NCBI RefSeq assembly: GCF_011386835.1
Contig: NC_088799.1
Coordinates: 76,031,302 to 76,095,301, forward strand
Reading direction: 5' to 3'
Length of the DNA: 64,000 nucleotides
DNA from: Chrysemys picta bellii
Lineage: Eukaryota > Chordata > Testudines > Emydidae
The notes beneath the pieces are model-generated. The model was not told the DNA's origin. It was given only the letters and a program-made list of their open reading frames with translations, and ran no database searches. Shown one piece after another: positions 11,928 through 29,087 of this stretch. Position 1 is the stretch's first letter, and every line of letters begins with the position of its first letter. A program made the translations under genes and the position numbers.

Positions 11928-13779
11928 TCAATATGGTAATTCAAGATATGCACAGATGTAACTGAGATCAGAATCTGTCTCTCAATGATTACATTAATTA
12001 AAAATGAAATAGCAAGAATGTACATGAGTACTCAAAATTGATAATGACAGTCTAATATAAGAAGGTTTTATGCACAAAATGTATGGGGTTTTTTTGTTTG
12101 ATTAGTTTTTCTTATTCTGTTTCTCTCTTTTCTAAAGGATTATATATATTATGTTCTTTAGTATTAAGGTAGTGTAAGATACCATTATTCAAAAAGCAAT
12201 GTGGTACTATTTACCTGTAAGTAGTGAAATTTATAAATGACAGGAAATAACACTTGTAAGTATGCTTTTCTGAGCTTTATTTTAATTCAGGCTCTATAGC
12301 CATGCAATGCAGCATATTTAGAAAAATCATGTAATGTATTTGTGCATATATCATAAGGGCATTTTATTTTTCAAAGATAGACAGCAAAGTGTACCTAGAC
12401 ATTTCAGATTAGACTAGAGCCATCAGAATACAAATTTTCCATTGTCCTCCAGCCATTATTGACATAGCTGTAGCTTTTGACAGTTTGCCTTGTATTTAAA
12501 TCCTAAAGAGATGATTGAAGTGGAAAATGTCATCCTGTCCCTTTGCCAGCATGCTCCTCTGTATGATTTAAAATCCTTGCCTATCTGCATAAATATTTAG
12601 TTCAATCCCCCACATATTGGGCCAGATCATCAGCATGATAAAACAGCATAGTTCCCTATACTTCATTTTATTTACATCTGCTGATGATCCAATCCAACAC
12701 TTCTAATTCCACTATTCTCTCCTGCTCACCTTGTTACTTTATAATGTACCATATAATAGTCCTTACTCCACATTCCTTCAATCTCTTCTCTATACTTTTT
12801 TGTTTGACCTACTTCTTGTTTATATAGTGATAAACAAGTTGCAAAATTTAGTTCCCAAAATTTTGATTCAGGCTGCTTTTAACAAGGTCTCTCTTAATTG
12901 GTTATTAACGAGTTTTCTATTTTTAGGGAGATGGTGTTCTCATCCACACTTTACACCTTTACAGTGTTCAAATACTAGGGTCATGAAGGCTGTATAATAA
13001 CCTATAAAGCATAGCATAGCTTAGCTCCCAAGTTCTTGGCAGCAATTAAACTGAAACCACAGAACAAAGAGAAGTGTACAATTATAAGAGTGTATTAAGG
13101 CAAAAACAGGTGTGACAACTTACATGTAGTATGTAGACATTAAGGCCCCAATCCTGCAATAGGGCTCCAGTAATGTGGACTGCTGCTACCCGTATCTTAT
13201 ATTGTTTCAAAACAAGCACCAGTGAAGTTATGGAGAAATTCCCCTGCAGCTTCTCTTTGGATAAGTTTCCTGTCACCTACCCTTGAAGAGAAGGTCTAAC
13301 ATTTTGTGTGTTTAATGATTCTCACCGGAAGTTGCCAGTAATGATTTAATTTGGATCTTCAGTACCAAAAGCACAGGATTATTGCTTTACCTACAGGATT
13401 ACCTCTTTTAGCTAGTAGCAGCAGTAGGCTCTTTTCCTTTATATGGACTACCCAATAGAGAGTGGAAGAACACACTTAGCCTGTGTGTTACACATTGAGA
13501 TTTAGTTAGGAACCCAGTTACTTTCTGTTTCTAATTTCATAGGCTGAGGAAGAACATCAGCATCCCAGTAGATCTAATTAGGCGATATAGTTGGAATTTA
13601 ACTCTCCCTCACAACTTTATGTGGTATAGCAGGTGGCCTTTCATTCTCCCACCTGTTCCTTGAAGCTACTTGTCTGGTTCATAAGTACTTCCCAAATAGG
13701 TGACACTGGAACAGGCCCAAACGCCTTCTGGTCCCAAAGGAGTTGTAAGACCTGGTCACTAAAAAAGTTTAGTGTAATA
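11928..13779. other. intron, one hairpin repeat, otherwise nothing recognised
   Basis: Contains the 77-bp palindromic element at 12619-12695 and, near 13145, a short GGCCCCAATCCTGCAATAGG piece of another old repeat. No exon. Confidence 0.55.
12619..12695. repeat. ancient palindromic MITE-like repeat
   Basis: GGGCCAGATCATCAGCA and TGCTGATGATCCAATCC form inverted ends of a 77-bp hairpin element. This is a familiar old sauropsid repeat type, usually written GGGCCAGATCCTCAGC. Confidence 0.6.
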
Positions 13780-15000
13780 TTTGCTAGTTTGCTTCATGTA
13801 CCTGGTGCAAAACCCAAAATACATTTCTAGTGATAGCTATTTGTTACTGTATACTCATGTGATGCCTCATACAGAAGATGTACAACACTTTTAACATTAC
13901 ATCCATACAACGCCCATGTCTCAGTGGTATCGTAGTATAGGAGAGTATTGCTGCACTACGCAGATTGATATTTATATGAAGGTGTCATGTTGCTTTCACA
14001 CGTGTTCAAAAAGCAGGTGCATATTACAAAGCTAGCTTTTTAGTTCTATATTAAAACACTGTTTGTGCAGACATTTCCATGGTGATTAACTTTTGTCACT
14101 ATGCTGAGCACTATACTATTAATTCTGATATATGGTTTAACATAAGGTTTGATGCTAGTTAGTACATAACTTTGGTTTTGAAACATTTATTTTCAAGCCA
14201 AAGTTTACAGAGATAGCAGCAAAATGAGATGTAATTATCTTGCTCTAAGTGGGCTAGAAGTTCACAGTCATCTGCAAAGAGCAATTCTTTAATAAAAGCT
14301 TCCAACGCCTTCATTGATTAATGTCTCTTGTCTGCATGAAAGAGTTTGTATGAGAAAAATCTAACCTTTACTCCCAAGAGCAGGTTACAAGTTGCTGAAT
14401 ATAATAGGTCTGCAAAGAAAAGGCCAAATAGAGATTGGAGGATGATGCACCCATTGCTTAATACAATTTGCAATGCTGAAAGAATCAGTCTCTTCAGTTT
14501 GCACACACTTGCCCAACTGTATGTTAATGGAGTTGTCAGACACTGCTGGCCATCTGATCCAACCATTCACAGTTTCTCAAAAGCTACAATAAACAAGGAT
14601 GGTAGATTGTAGCAAAGGCATCTGGCAAGTCAGTAGAGACTATAAGCATTTTTCTATCATTCCCATAATATTCTTGAATAGCAAAAATTCATATCAGTAG
14701 TTGTTCATTATGATTAAAGATTGCCCCATAACGCTGGGAGTACGGTGTTTGTGATTTGTCCATGGGTTGACTAAGAACACTTGTCAATATTTTGTTTGCA
14801 ATTGAGAGAAATGAGATTTCTCTGAAATTACCAGTCACCTTTTGGGCCTTTTTGCTTGAGAATGGCACCTTTGACTGTTGTATTATTGTTTATTGCTCCC
14901 AAAACTTGCAGAAGAATTAGATTAGATGGTTTAATCATGATGACACATCGATATTTTTAGCTCTCACCAGGTATTCCCTAAGCCCAAGGAGTCTTACAAT
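13780..15000 (-). mobile_element. ancient LINE reverse-transcriptase remnant
   Basis: Reading the minus strand from about 15000 downward, broken frames keep the order of non-LTR reverse transcriptase motifs. These are a NFREISFLSIANKIL-like motif (about 14832-14787), a STDLPDAFATI motif in place of the usual DLTKAFDTV, a NGCIILQSLFGLFF motif in place of QGCVLAPTLF, and ELLFADDCELLAH with the catalytic FADD at 14278-14267. FGLKINVSKPK follows at about 14180, and TLLY...ETWALYG further on at about 13940. Many stops and frame changes show an old insertion. The clade is unclear; the motif wording resembles jockey/CR1/L1-like elements of fish and flatworms more than BovB/RTE. Confidence 0.75.
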
Positions 15001-15317
15001 TTTTAATGTTGCCATGCCTTATATCTCTTTATCTTTTAGGCATTTATGTAGTACTTTTCCTTGCAACATCTTGCATCAAGTATGTCACCTTTGAAGTGCC
15101 ACATATTGCCACTTTTGAAAAAAATACAGAGATCAGTGAAGACTCCTACTTTTGAGATGCTCATGTCATAGTTTTTTCCATCTTTCCTGATGCTTATTGG
15201 AAACTTAAACCACCCATAATATACAAAAGATCTTAGCCCTGTCTATAAACACATTGCAATGACTCATTTTAAACAGTAGAGAGTTGATCCAGATGCAGAT
15301 GGTAGGAGCATCTAAAC

Positions 15318-15628
15318 CAGGGATCGGCAACCTTTCAGAAGTGGTGTGCTGAGTCTTCATTTATTCACTCTAATTTAAGGTTTCGCATGCCAGTAATACA
15401 TTTTAACGTTTTTAGAAGATCTCTTTCTATAAGTCTATAATATATAACTAAACTATTGTTGTATGTAAAGTAAATAAGGATTTTAAAATGTTTAAGAAGC
15501 TTCATTTAAAATTAAATTAAAATGCAGAGCCCCCTGGACCAGTGGCCAGGACCCCGGCAGTATGAGTGCCCCTGAAAATCAGCTCGCGTGCCACCTTCTG
15601 CACGTCTGCCATAGGTTGCCTACCCCTG
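15318..15628. mobile_element. hAT MITE with perfect 8-bp TSD
   Basis: A 311-bp element with terminal inverted repeats CAGGGATCGGCAACC and GGTTGCCTACCCCTG. It is flanked by exact copies of ATCTAAAC at 15310-15317 and 15629-15636. The body is AT-rich and non-coding. It is a different hAT family from the copy at 5729-6052. Confidence 0.92.
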
Positions 15629-17129
15629 ATCTAAACACTTATTTTATAACCGTGGGTCATCTGAAGTTCTTCATAGTTTTCACTATTTCCTTGAGCTACT
15701 AATAATTTGGATTCCTGATGTTATTACTAGGTTGAAAAGGTCATGTATCAAGCAGGACTACTACAGTATATACCTTACTCAATGTGCAATATTGGTTAAA
15801 TAAAAGTGCTTCTGGTAGAAGAGGTTAATAAGCAGCATTTTTCATACGTTAACAAAAATGGCCCTTCTCTAACAATACACGTGTATCTTACAATGTTTAG
15901 TGTTCATCCTTCAAACACTGAATGCTTTGAAAATATTTTATACAGAAACCACATTAGCTTATACATATTTTCAAAACCTCGGATTAGTGATTCTTTTAAT
16001 CTAAATTAAAATTCCTTCCTGATCATAAACAGAGTTCTGACTGCACAAAGAATAAGAGTATGAGATTATAAAACTTTATTTTTCCATGGCACTATTATCT
16101 ATAAAGCAGCCCACATAAATTAAAATAAGTAATGTACATAATAGGAATTCCTTGCTGTCCTCCACAGCACTGGTGAAAATATTCCATGCAACAATTAGAT
16201 ACGCATCCAGTGTTGACCAATAAAAAGTTAATTTGATAATTTGAAGATTTTAGGCCACATCTTGTCCAATACAAATAAATCTCTGTAAATATATGGCACC
16301 AAATTCTGCTCTAGTCTATACACTGCTGTGCAGACCCATTGATTGTGATAGGGAGGTGGGGAATAGTGAAGAAAGTCAGGGAATTTCATCCTTGTCTCTG
16401 CTTCCTTCCCAACTGTGCCTCCGTCCAGGTTTCCTGACTCTAAATATTCATTTAAGTCCTTCCCGGATAATATATTTGTTCTCTTCTCTGCTGCAGTCCA
16501 CACCTCCTCCAACTCTCATCTCCTCCTCTCCCATTGTGTCTGCCCACTGCAGTCAGATGGCAACAAACTTACAGACAATGGATTCCTCTGTCCATGCCGC
16601 TTGATTGAGAGAGAGGAGCATGTAGCTTACAGAAACTCTTTACCCTGCAGCATCTTTCTGTAGAGGTTAAGAGGTTTTCTTTTCTTTGGTAACAGCTCCA
16701 TGAAATTACATAGGATATAATGATATTAACTAAGGTTTATAAAAACAGAGAGAAGATGGGGGTGGGCAATAAGATGGGGGCAATCTTTGCCATAGGGGCT
16801 TATCTGTTGGGGGCGAGGCTGGGCTCACGTAGCCTAGTGGGGCTGTCAGTCTATTCTTGGTGCCCAGGAGTCTGGAAAAAAAAAACCCATTCCTTAACTA
16901 CCAAGTCCATCAGGAGGGAACCCAGGCCACCCACTCCACTGGGTGGCAGCTCAGGGCCCTCGAGCTAGATAAGCAGGGTCATGGTTCTTCATCTCTGACA
17001 ATGCCCTGAACTTCTTCCTATCTTCCCCTGGATATCTGCAGGATGGAAAAAGTTAAAAGAAGTGTTTTCAACATTTAGTTTCTGTGGTTGTGGTAGGGTT
17101 TGGCTCTTTCCTTGACCGTAGATAACTGC

Positions 17130-17167
17130 GGCCATTAAAGGATGTTGAAAAAAATCTTTAATGGCCC
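17130..17167. repeat. 13-bp-arm hairpin
   Basis: GGCCATTAAAGGAT and ATCTTTAATGGCC are inverted around GTTGAAAAAA, with one pair mismatched. It is a plausible small hairpin or terminal fragment of a hairpin repeat; no gene is associated. Confidence 0.6.
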
Positions 17168-18530
17168 ACAGCTGGGTGGATTGTTACCAGTACCGGTGAA
17201 AATTTGGATTTGATTTCCTCAATGCACAGCAGATTATTTAAGAAAGAATTACACAAGCAGTAAGAGGTTATATAATACATCTACCTAATAAGCCTCAATT
17301 CCCCAAGTGTAAACCCTCAGTAACTATGTTGGCCTTACACAGTATCTTGATTGGCAAACAAAGCACGCATAGCTACCAGTCCTAGAGAGAGAGACTTCTT
17401 TTCTTCTCTTCCCCTCTCAAGTACTTGGTTTGTCAAATGTCCCCGGAAGCAGTGACTTGGTTACCCTGAGGCCCTCTGTCTTACAGCATCATAGACCTCT
17501 TTAGTTGTTAATTGGGGAACTAACTCACTCTGTTTAGCATATATACCTCTTGTTTTCAAAGGAGTCACATGTCCCAGAAATATGCCCGGGGGGCATTTCA
17601 TTACTGTTTTTTTCTAATTAATATTTTAGAAGGGACTGCAAAACAGAGACCAAAGATCAGTCAATGTTTACCCTCTCATCAATCATTCACTTGAGCTCTT
17701 AGCGTGGTGTCATCCAAAAGGGTCATTTTGATCCAAGTCAGTCTGTGCCAAGCTCACTGATGACATGTTTTTGCGTTTTCTTTACTTGGTGAGCTGGTTA
17801 TCGGCTGATATGTTTCAAAGTTTCATATTGAAAACACGCACAGAGATAGAATCTCAATTAATCATTTAAGTGCAATCTCAGCACTCTCAGTAAATTTCCA
17901 TATCAACTACCTGATACTAAGAGAATCCTGTTCCCAGAATCCTCTAGTAAATTCAGAGGTACCAAGCCATACCAAACTCATGTTCACCACATTCATTCAT
18001 ATCAATTACAGTAATTCATAATAATTTGGCACGTCCGAAGAGAGTACGTTCATAATCTTAAGGTTAAAGTGTGATCCACTCTGATTCTGAAAGGTCTACT
18101 GTTCAGCTTGATTCATTTGAAAATGTTTTCTGGGGACTGCCTGTACATGTATACTGACAAACTCCCGGATGAGGAAATGTCACTTTGTTTCTTCACATCA
18201 TGTTTCATAAGGAGATGTTTGACTAGGTAGGTCACACAGAAATGCAATTGATTTTTTCCCATGTGTCAGAAAAGAGTCAACAATATCCTTGAATTCAGTC
18301 AACAGAAAGTAACATTTCTGTTCCCTCTTTATATCTTAATGTAAGAAAGGGAAGTAGCTTTTAAATGATTTAATGAATTTTCTTACTGAAACCCATCCAT
18401 GCAGCCATATGAATGAGAAACGTGTACTGTGAAACACATTAAAATATTGATGCTTAACACTACATGAGCTTCAGAAGCCAAAAGTCTCCATTATACACAC
18501 AGAAAATAATACAAAACTTACATGTTAGGA

Positions 18531-18588
18531 GGCAGATCCCCAGTTAGCTGCAATTCTGACAATTCACATCAGTTGAGGATCTGCCCCT
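18531..18588. repeat. ancient palindromic MITE-like repeat
   Basis: GGCAGATCCCCAGTTAGCTG is inverted as CAGTTGAGGATCTGCCCC, with a short centre. It is the same type as the element at 12619-12695 but shorter. Confidence 0.55.
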
Positions 18589-19019
18589 AGAAGGTTGATC
18601 ACCCAGCTACCTAATATCTTCATCCTTTTCCAACAGGAATTTATAGTATTGCTGAAGTTTTAATATTCAGAATTTCAGTTTGGAATTGTGTGTTTTGTCT
18701 TCCTTCATAACACAATGTCATTTTTATTTTGCTAAAGTGGATTTTATTTAATCTAACATCCTCCCTCTGCAGCTGTAGAATTTTACAGTAAGACTGTGAT
18801 TTTTTTAAAGTGATGGACAAACCTGAAAAGATGCAGTCAGATGAGTATCCCAAAGTTTGGATGTTTCTCCACTATTTAATCAATCGTGTCTGAGCCCTTT
18901 TAGCTGAGAAATCAGGTCAAAACTACTCTGAGAAATAACCTCTTGTGCTTCCTTTTACTTCTTCTGCTTAAAGCCAAAGCTGGGAAACAGGCAGGAGAAA
19001 ATGATAGTTCAGTAAGCTG

Positions 19020-19900
19020 CATCAAACACCAGAAATCTTTTGTTTAAGCAGGAGTAGGAAAGCTAAAAGTACACTGGGCCTGGAACAATGAAAATGTCCC
19101 CCCTCCCCTTTCTCCCAGACTCAGAAGTGGGTGGGGGAGGTGGGATGTCTGGGCCAGCAGGGTAAAGAAAACCCTTGTCTCCATTAAATTGTACACACCA
19201 CTCCCCACCTTGTGGGCATTCAGTGCTCTTGTGGTCTTGTGGAGCTGGGTCTCCGGGCTGATTGGTGGGACAAACGGGTGTAGCAAAGCCTGGTGGCCCC
19301 TGTACACTTAATGGGATTATTTATAACCCTTTTGCCAGCCCTGGGAACCATTGTGCAAAGGAAGAAAAGCTTCCACTTCAGGATTAAGGATGGACCAAGC
19401 CTTTTGGGCTTTGCTCTGGGCATCGTGCTAGTTGCCTTTTGAGGCCAGGAAGGAATTTTTCCTCACTACCAGATTGGCCTAGACACTGTGGCATTTTGGC
19501 CTTACTCCTGGGTCACTATCGGTAAATTAGGTTGTCAAGTTCACTTTTTTCACAACTCTTATTGATCAATTACCTGCACTGGGCATCAGCAGAGTCCAGT
19601 TACCTGATAAACTGGAATTGGAAGCATATTAGAGGACGACATCTCCTGAAGAAGGTGAGAATGGGGTTGGAGCCCCTAATGATTGATACAGTGGAAAGAC
19701 AACCTTCTCTTCCCCATCCATTACCACTCTGATGAGGCAGGGTGGTGGGATCTCAGAAATGGTGCTGAAACCAGGTGGAACATATTACAATAGGATGCCC
19801 TGCACTGTATGAATTATTGGCAGATAGTTGCCAGATGTGTTGCTTAATAAAATTGCTGCCTAATTAAACCATACTCTTGATGTCTTGTCTTTTTTTCCCC
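19020..19900. repeat. unclassified retroelement-like repeat
   Basis: Mixed-composition block with CCAGGAAGGAATTTTTCCTC at about 19446 and an AATAAA near 19847, followed by a CT-rich end. I recall both pieces from turtle repeats but cannot assign a class. The open frames of 66-87 codons inside have no recognisable product. Confidence 0.35.
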
Positions 19901-21104
19901 CTGTAGTGTTCAGGACAAATTCAACTCCACTTATTAGGAGAGTTGACAGTATCTGCTATGCATAGCACCACATCACAGTAACAGTTTTCACTTCATAAGT
20001 TGTTATCTCAACCTACTAGATTTCACTGCTAGTGTTATTTCCAAGTATTTATATCAAGTAGTCTGTAGTGCATTTTGTAACCCACATATAAAAGGTATTA
20101 AATGTGAACAAGAGATTTTAATCAATAAGAAGCTTCTACTGTAATTGTTGCCATGTTAACATATGAAGCTTGACATTGCAAGAAAGTTATTGGGAATCAA
20201 ATCTGTTCACTTATGAGATCATGATTCAAAATTTGGATCTAGCATGATTGACTGACTCTTTTTATGCAGATCACTGGATCTTTTTATGCAGTCTGCTTGG
20301 CACTCAGCTGATTTCATAACTCAGTACAATCCAATACAAATATAGATACATGATGAGAAGTTTACATTTGTCAGTCCTATCTTAACCCCCCTAAAATTAT
20401 ACACTGGACGAAAAATACTAAAATGAAATTCATGTAGCATTTTATTCAACAATGAGAATGCAGGCCTATCAGCCAATCATGTGAAAAAGTCAGTGGGAGG
20501 GAAAACTTAACCTGGACTTTCTGATACATTCCCCCCAAGGGCAAACCCCGCAAGAGCCCTGTACATGTTCTGATTCTCCCAAATTTTCAAAGAAATAAGC
20601 AGATTTGAGACCACCCATGCAAAGTGCCAGCCCCCCATGGGGTTTCCCTCTTTCTACGGGCAACATGGCTCACACAAGAGCACTACTGTCATTTTCTCGG
20701 CAATCTTCAAGGAGTCTTTGTATCTCCTCCATCTCCAAGGAGGATAGCAGCTGAGCATATGATGTTAATGCTGCGATGAGCAATCATAACTTCCAGTGGA
20801 AAATGTAGCATGGATTTCCTAAAATATACTGTAGAATACAGTAGAAGCTGCCCAGCTCAATACTCTCATCCCTCTGACCTGAAACTCTACAAAGCTCTTA
20901 CTGCAGTGTTTAAAACAGAGACGTTCTGTCATTTTGATGAAGTGAGGACAAAGTTGCTCCAGGCCATCTCCCTCTGGAGCTTTTGATGAAGTTTCCATTT
21001 TTTTCTTCCCTTCCTACTTTAAACTAGAAAAGGCTAACAGTGTATACAAAATTCAGAAAAAAATTGGAGGATGTCGAATTAAGACTAGAAACATTAATAA
21101 CACT
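19901..21104. other. intron, nothing recognised
   Basis: AT-rich unique-looking DNA. A short local duplication of TCTTTTTATGCAG occurs at about 20258-20291. Confidence 0.55.
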
Positions 21105-21445
21105 GGTCTACAATTTTTGAGAAGTCGTCTGCTTCAGAGATAAAATGTGCTATTTATTATGTATTTTGATGTGCTGAATTCAAATATGACAATTAAGACA
21201 ACTGATTGGCTACTGTTTCTAAGATATTTAAGTTTTTACATTTTATGTCTATGTATATTGTGTAGATAGTAGAGTTTTAAACATACATTGTAAACCTAGG
21301 TCTTTTCATGTGTTTATGGTTGCTTTACATGATAATATTTCACCTGTCCTGTTTATGTAACACTTTAAAAATCAGCAAAAGGGTCATATAAATAAAATTT
21401 ATTATGAAACAAAAGGCAAAAAACTATTATGTACATAGTTTAGTC
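21105..21445 (-). mobile_element. 3' flank of the transposon-like gene
   Basis: AT-rich DNA directly downstream of the stop of the transposon-like pseudogene on the minus strand. It contains the AATAAA near 21400. I recall this block travelling with the gene in other copies, so it is probably part of the mobile unit. The outer end (near the CACTGGTCTACAATTTTT at about 21100) is approximate, and I could not identify a terminal inverted repeat or target duplication. Confidence 0.5.
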
Positions 21446-23124
21446 CTATTCAGGGTCTACTCGGCGCTTCTTGGCTTGTCTCTTGTATTCATTAAATGGA
21501 GCATCTCTTGTCACTGTCCAGCAATAGTCTGCAAGCATTGATGGGCTCCATTTGCCCTGATAGCGTTTCTCCATTGTTGCAATGTCCTGGTGAAATCGCT
21601 CGCCGTGCTCGTCGCTCACTGCTCCACAGTTCGGTGGAAAAAAATCTAGATAAGAGTTCAAAAAAATGTATCTTTAGTGACATGCTGCAACCAAGGCTTT
21701 TGTATGCCTTGAGGAGGTTTTCCACCAACAACCTGTAGTTGTCTGCCTTGTTGTTTCCGAGAAAATTTATTGCCACTAACTGGAAGGCTTTCCATGCTGT
21801 CTTTTCCTTGCCACGCAGTGCATGGTCAAATGCATCATCTCGAAGAAGTTCATGAATCTGAGGACCAACAAAGACACCTTCCTTTATCTTAGCTTCACTT
21901 AACCTTGGTAATTTTCCATGGAGGGTTTATCAATGGCCTTGACAAAGTTCTTCATCAGACCCAGCTTGATGTGTAAGGGTGGTAACAAAATCTTCCTTGA
22001 TTCACCAAGTGGTGGATGCTGAACACCTTTCCTCCCAGGCTCCAATGACTATCAGAGTGGCCAATCTTTCTTGATGTAGTGGGAATCTCTTGCACAACTA
22101 TCCCATTCGCAGAGAAAACAGCAGTACTTTGTGTATCCAGTCTGCAGACCAAACAAGAGAGCAACAACCTTCAAATCGCCACAAAGCTGCCACTGATGTT
22201 GGTCATAGTTTGTGCACCTCAAAAGTTGTTTCATGTTGTCATAGTTTTCCTTCATATGGACTGCATGACCAACTGGAACTGATGGCAAAACATTGCCATT
22301 ATGCAGTAAAACAGCTTTAAGACTCGTCTTCCATGAATCAATGAACAGTCTCCACTCATCTGGATCGTGAACGATGTTGAGGGCTGCCATCACACCATCT
22401 ATTGCACACATATATTGCAGGCTACAAGATCACCTTCCATGAAGAAGAATGGGACAAGATCCTTTTGATGGTCATGGAACATGGAAACCCTAAAATCACC
22501 TGCCAGGAGGTTCCACTGCTGTAGTCTGGAGCCCAACAGCTCTGCCTTACTCTTGGGTAGTTCCAAATCCCTGACAAGGTCATTCAGTTCACCTTGTGTT
22601 AGGAGGTGTGGTTCAGAGGAGGAGGATGGGAGAAAATGTGGGTGCTGTGACATTGATGGTTCAGGACCAGAAGTTTCATCCTCTTCCTCATCTGACTCAA
22701 GTGAGAATGATTCTGGTGCATCAGGAACCGGCAGTCCTTCTCCGTGGGGTACTGGGCATATAGCTGATGGAATGTTTGGATAACGCCCAGTCCACTTTTT
22801 CTTCTTTGACACACCTTTCCCAACTGGAGGTACCATGCAGAAGTAACAATTGCTGGTATGATCTGTTGGCTCTCTCCAAATCATTGGCACTTCAAAAGAC
22901 ATAGATTTCCTTTTCCTGTTCAACCACTGGCGAAGATTTGTTGCACAAGTGTTGCAGCATATGTGTGGGTCGCACCTCTTGTCCTGATCTCCAATTTTGC
23001 AGCCAAAATCAAGGTGATAGGCTTTCTTAACCATAGTGGTTATACTGCGCTTTTGTGATGCAAAAGTCACTTCACCACAAACATAGCAGAAGTTATCTGC
23101 ACTGTTCACACAAGTACGAGGCAT
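21446..23124 (-). pseudogene. frameshifted copy of a multi-copy transposon-like gene
   Basis: Read from 23124 down, successive frames encode one protein-like series. The N-terminal segment (22399-23124, 241 codons from MPRTCVNSADNF) carries a cysteine/histidine-rich, probably zinc-binding region (CYVCGE, then HICCNTC), a Lys-rich stretch and an acidic Ser/Glu segment. The middle part (22052-22411) includes DEWRLFIDSWKTSLKAVLLH and YCCFLCEWD. The C-terminal part (21446-21661) includes SDEHGERFHQDIATMEKRYQ and ends in a basic tail. Frame changes near 22405, 22055 and 21660 break it, so it cannot make the full protein. I recognise the protein as one seen in many near-identical copies in arthropod and vertebrate genomes, which implies a mobile origin. 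I do not know an established family name or catalytic activity. A minus-strand AATAAA lies just past the stop, near 21400. Conserved non-coding flanks are described separately. Confidence 0.8.
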
Positions 23125-23520
23125 CTCTGCTCACTTTGGCTAAACAGAAATGTGTCCCTTTGCAAAATCAAACACTGACAAATAAGAGAGCACAACACTG
23201 TCTGATTTCTAGAGCTGATATAGGGCAATTTGTTCAGCAGAGTGATGTAAGCTTCGTTATGATTGCATCATCCGTGACTTCTAGGAATAACATGATGCAA
23301 TTCATATCATATATGACGCAATACCAGCTTCAGATTGCATCATTCATTCTTTTGCCTAAAAAGCAAGTATTGTCCAAACCCAGTCATAGATTTATTCATA
23401 GATCCAGGCAAAGCTGTATTTTAGTCATTTCTGGTTTAAATTGAGATCCCTTCCCTTTATAACTCACTTATCCTCTGCCATTCCCAAGTCAAGGGTCGTA
23501 TATACTGACCCAATAACATA
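23125..23520 (-). mobile_element. 5' flank of the transposon-like gene
   Basis: Sequence upstream (on the minus strand) of the ATG at 23124. It holds several spaced, partly inverted copies of a GATTGCATCAT / TGATGCAAT motif between about 23255 and 23345. This repeated, oppositely oriented motif could serve as a subterminal transposase-binding array, which is inference. The outer boundary near 23520 is uncertain. Confidence 0.45.
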
Positions 23521-24094
23521 TCTTGAAAACTAGAGCCAATCAACAATTTTAAGCATCACTTTCATTCTCAGTGACCCAGAGTTAGTAAAGTTTGACTACA
23601 TTTATTTCAGAAGCATTTTGGCTGTAGAGCAGTGTAATGAGAGCACACATTATGCAATACCAAAGTCCCTGGCTCCTACTTCCTCCTCCCATCATCTCCT
23701 TCTCAAACAACCCCTCTACTTCCAACAACTTGCCTTATTCCAGTTAGCACAAAGATGATCTCTTGTCCAAATGAATTCAGGAATGGGAGGTGAGCTGTGT
23801 GATTACTCATTTAGCTCATGGACTAGTATTACTGTTCTTTGACTGGATAACATAATATCTAAATACTACATCTGTCTCTGCCCCTACAGTTTTATTTTGT
23901 GATTAAACTAATCTCAGATACCGGTCCAAATGATTTTTCCATACAAATAAACCTTAACTTCCCAAAATGTTCACCAAAAAAAGTTAATTAAAAGGATTAC
24001 GACCATAATCAAAGCAAAATTCTGTATGTTCGTTAATGTTTTTCTTACAGCTACTCCCAGTATGTTCAACTTGCTCCCAATATGATTCATATTA

Positions 24095-24178
24095 ATAAAA
24101 TTTAAGACCAGAAGGGACCATTATGATAATCTAATCTGACCTCCTGCATGACAGAGGCCATAGAACCTCACCACACAT
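24095..24178 (-). mobile_element. CR1 LINE 3' tail, minus orientation
   Basis: The sequence AGACCAGAAGGGACCATTAT, continuing to GAGGCCATAGAACCTC, is the reverse complement of the CR1 3' UTR seen on the plus strand at about 38745-38815. It is a short, 5'-truncated copy. Confidence 0.8.
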
Positions 24179-28984
<4,806 letters not shown>

Positions 28985-29083
28985 CAACGTGATTTAGTTG
29001 GGGTTGGTCTTGTTTTGAGCAGGGGGTTGGACTAGATGACCACCTGAGGTCTCTTCCAACCCTAATCTCCTATGATTCTATGT
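28985..29083 (+). mobile_element. CR1 LINE 3' tail
   Basis: A truncated CR1 3' end with GGGTTGGACTAGATGACC, then CTCTTCCAACCCTAAT, ending in the ATGATTCTATG octamer that marks CR1 3' termini in sauropsids. It belongs to a different CR1 subfamily from the copy at 38385-38825. No coding sequence. Confidence 0.85.
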
Positions 29084-29087
29084 CTAT

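Larger units (their letters stand above)
15629..19019. other. intron with minor repeats, no gene recognised
   Basis: Beyond the hAT target site this is AT-rich DNA with the small hairpins at 17130 and 18531. A GC-richer piece at 16730-16980 (with CCACTGGGTGGCAGCTCAGG) is possibly a fragment of a turtle repeat. The 94- and 103-codon frames at 16228-16604 overlap on opposite strands and show no product. Confidence 0.55.
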
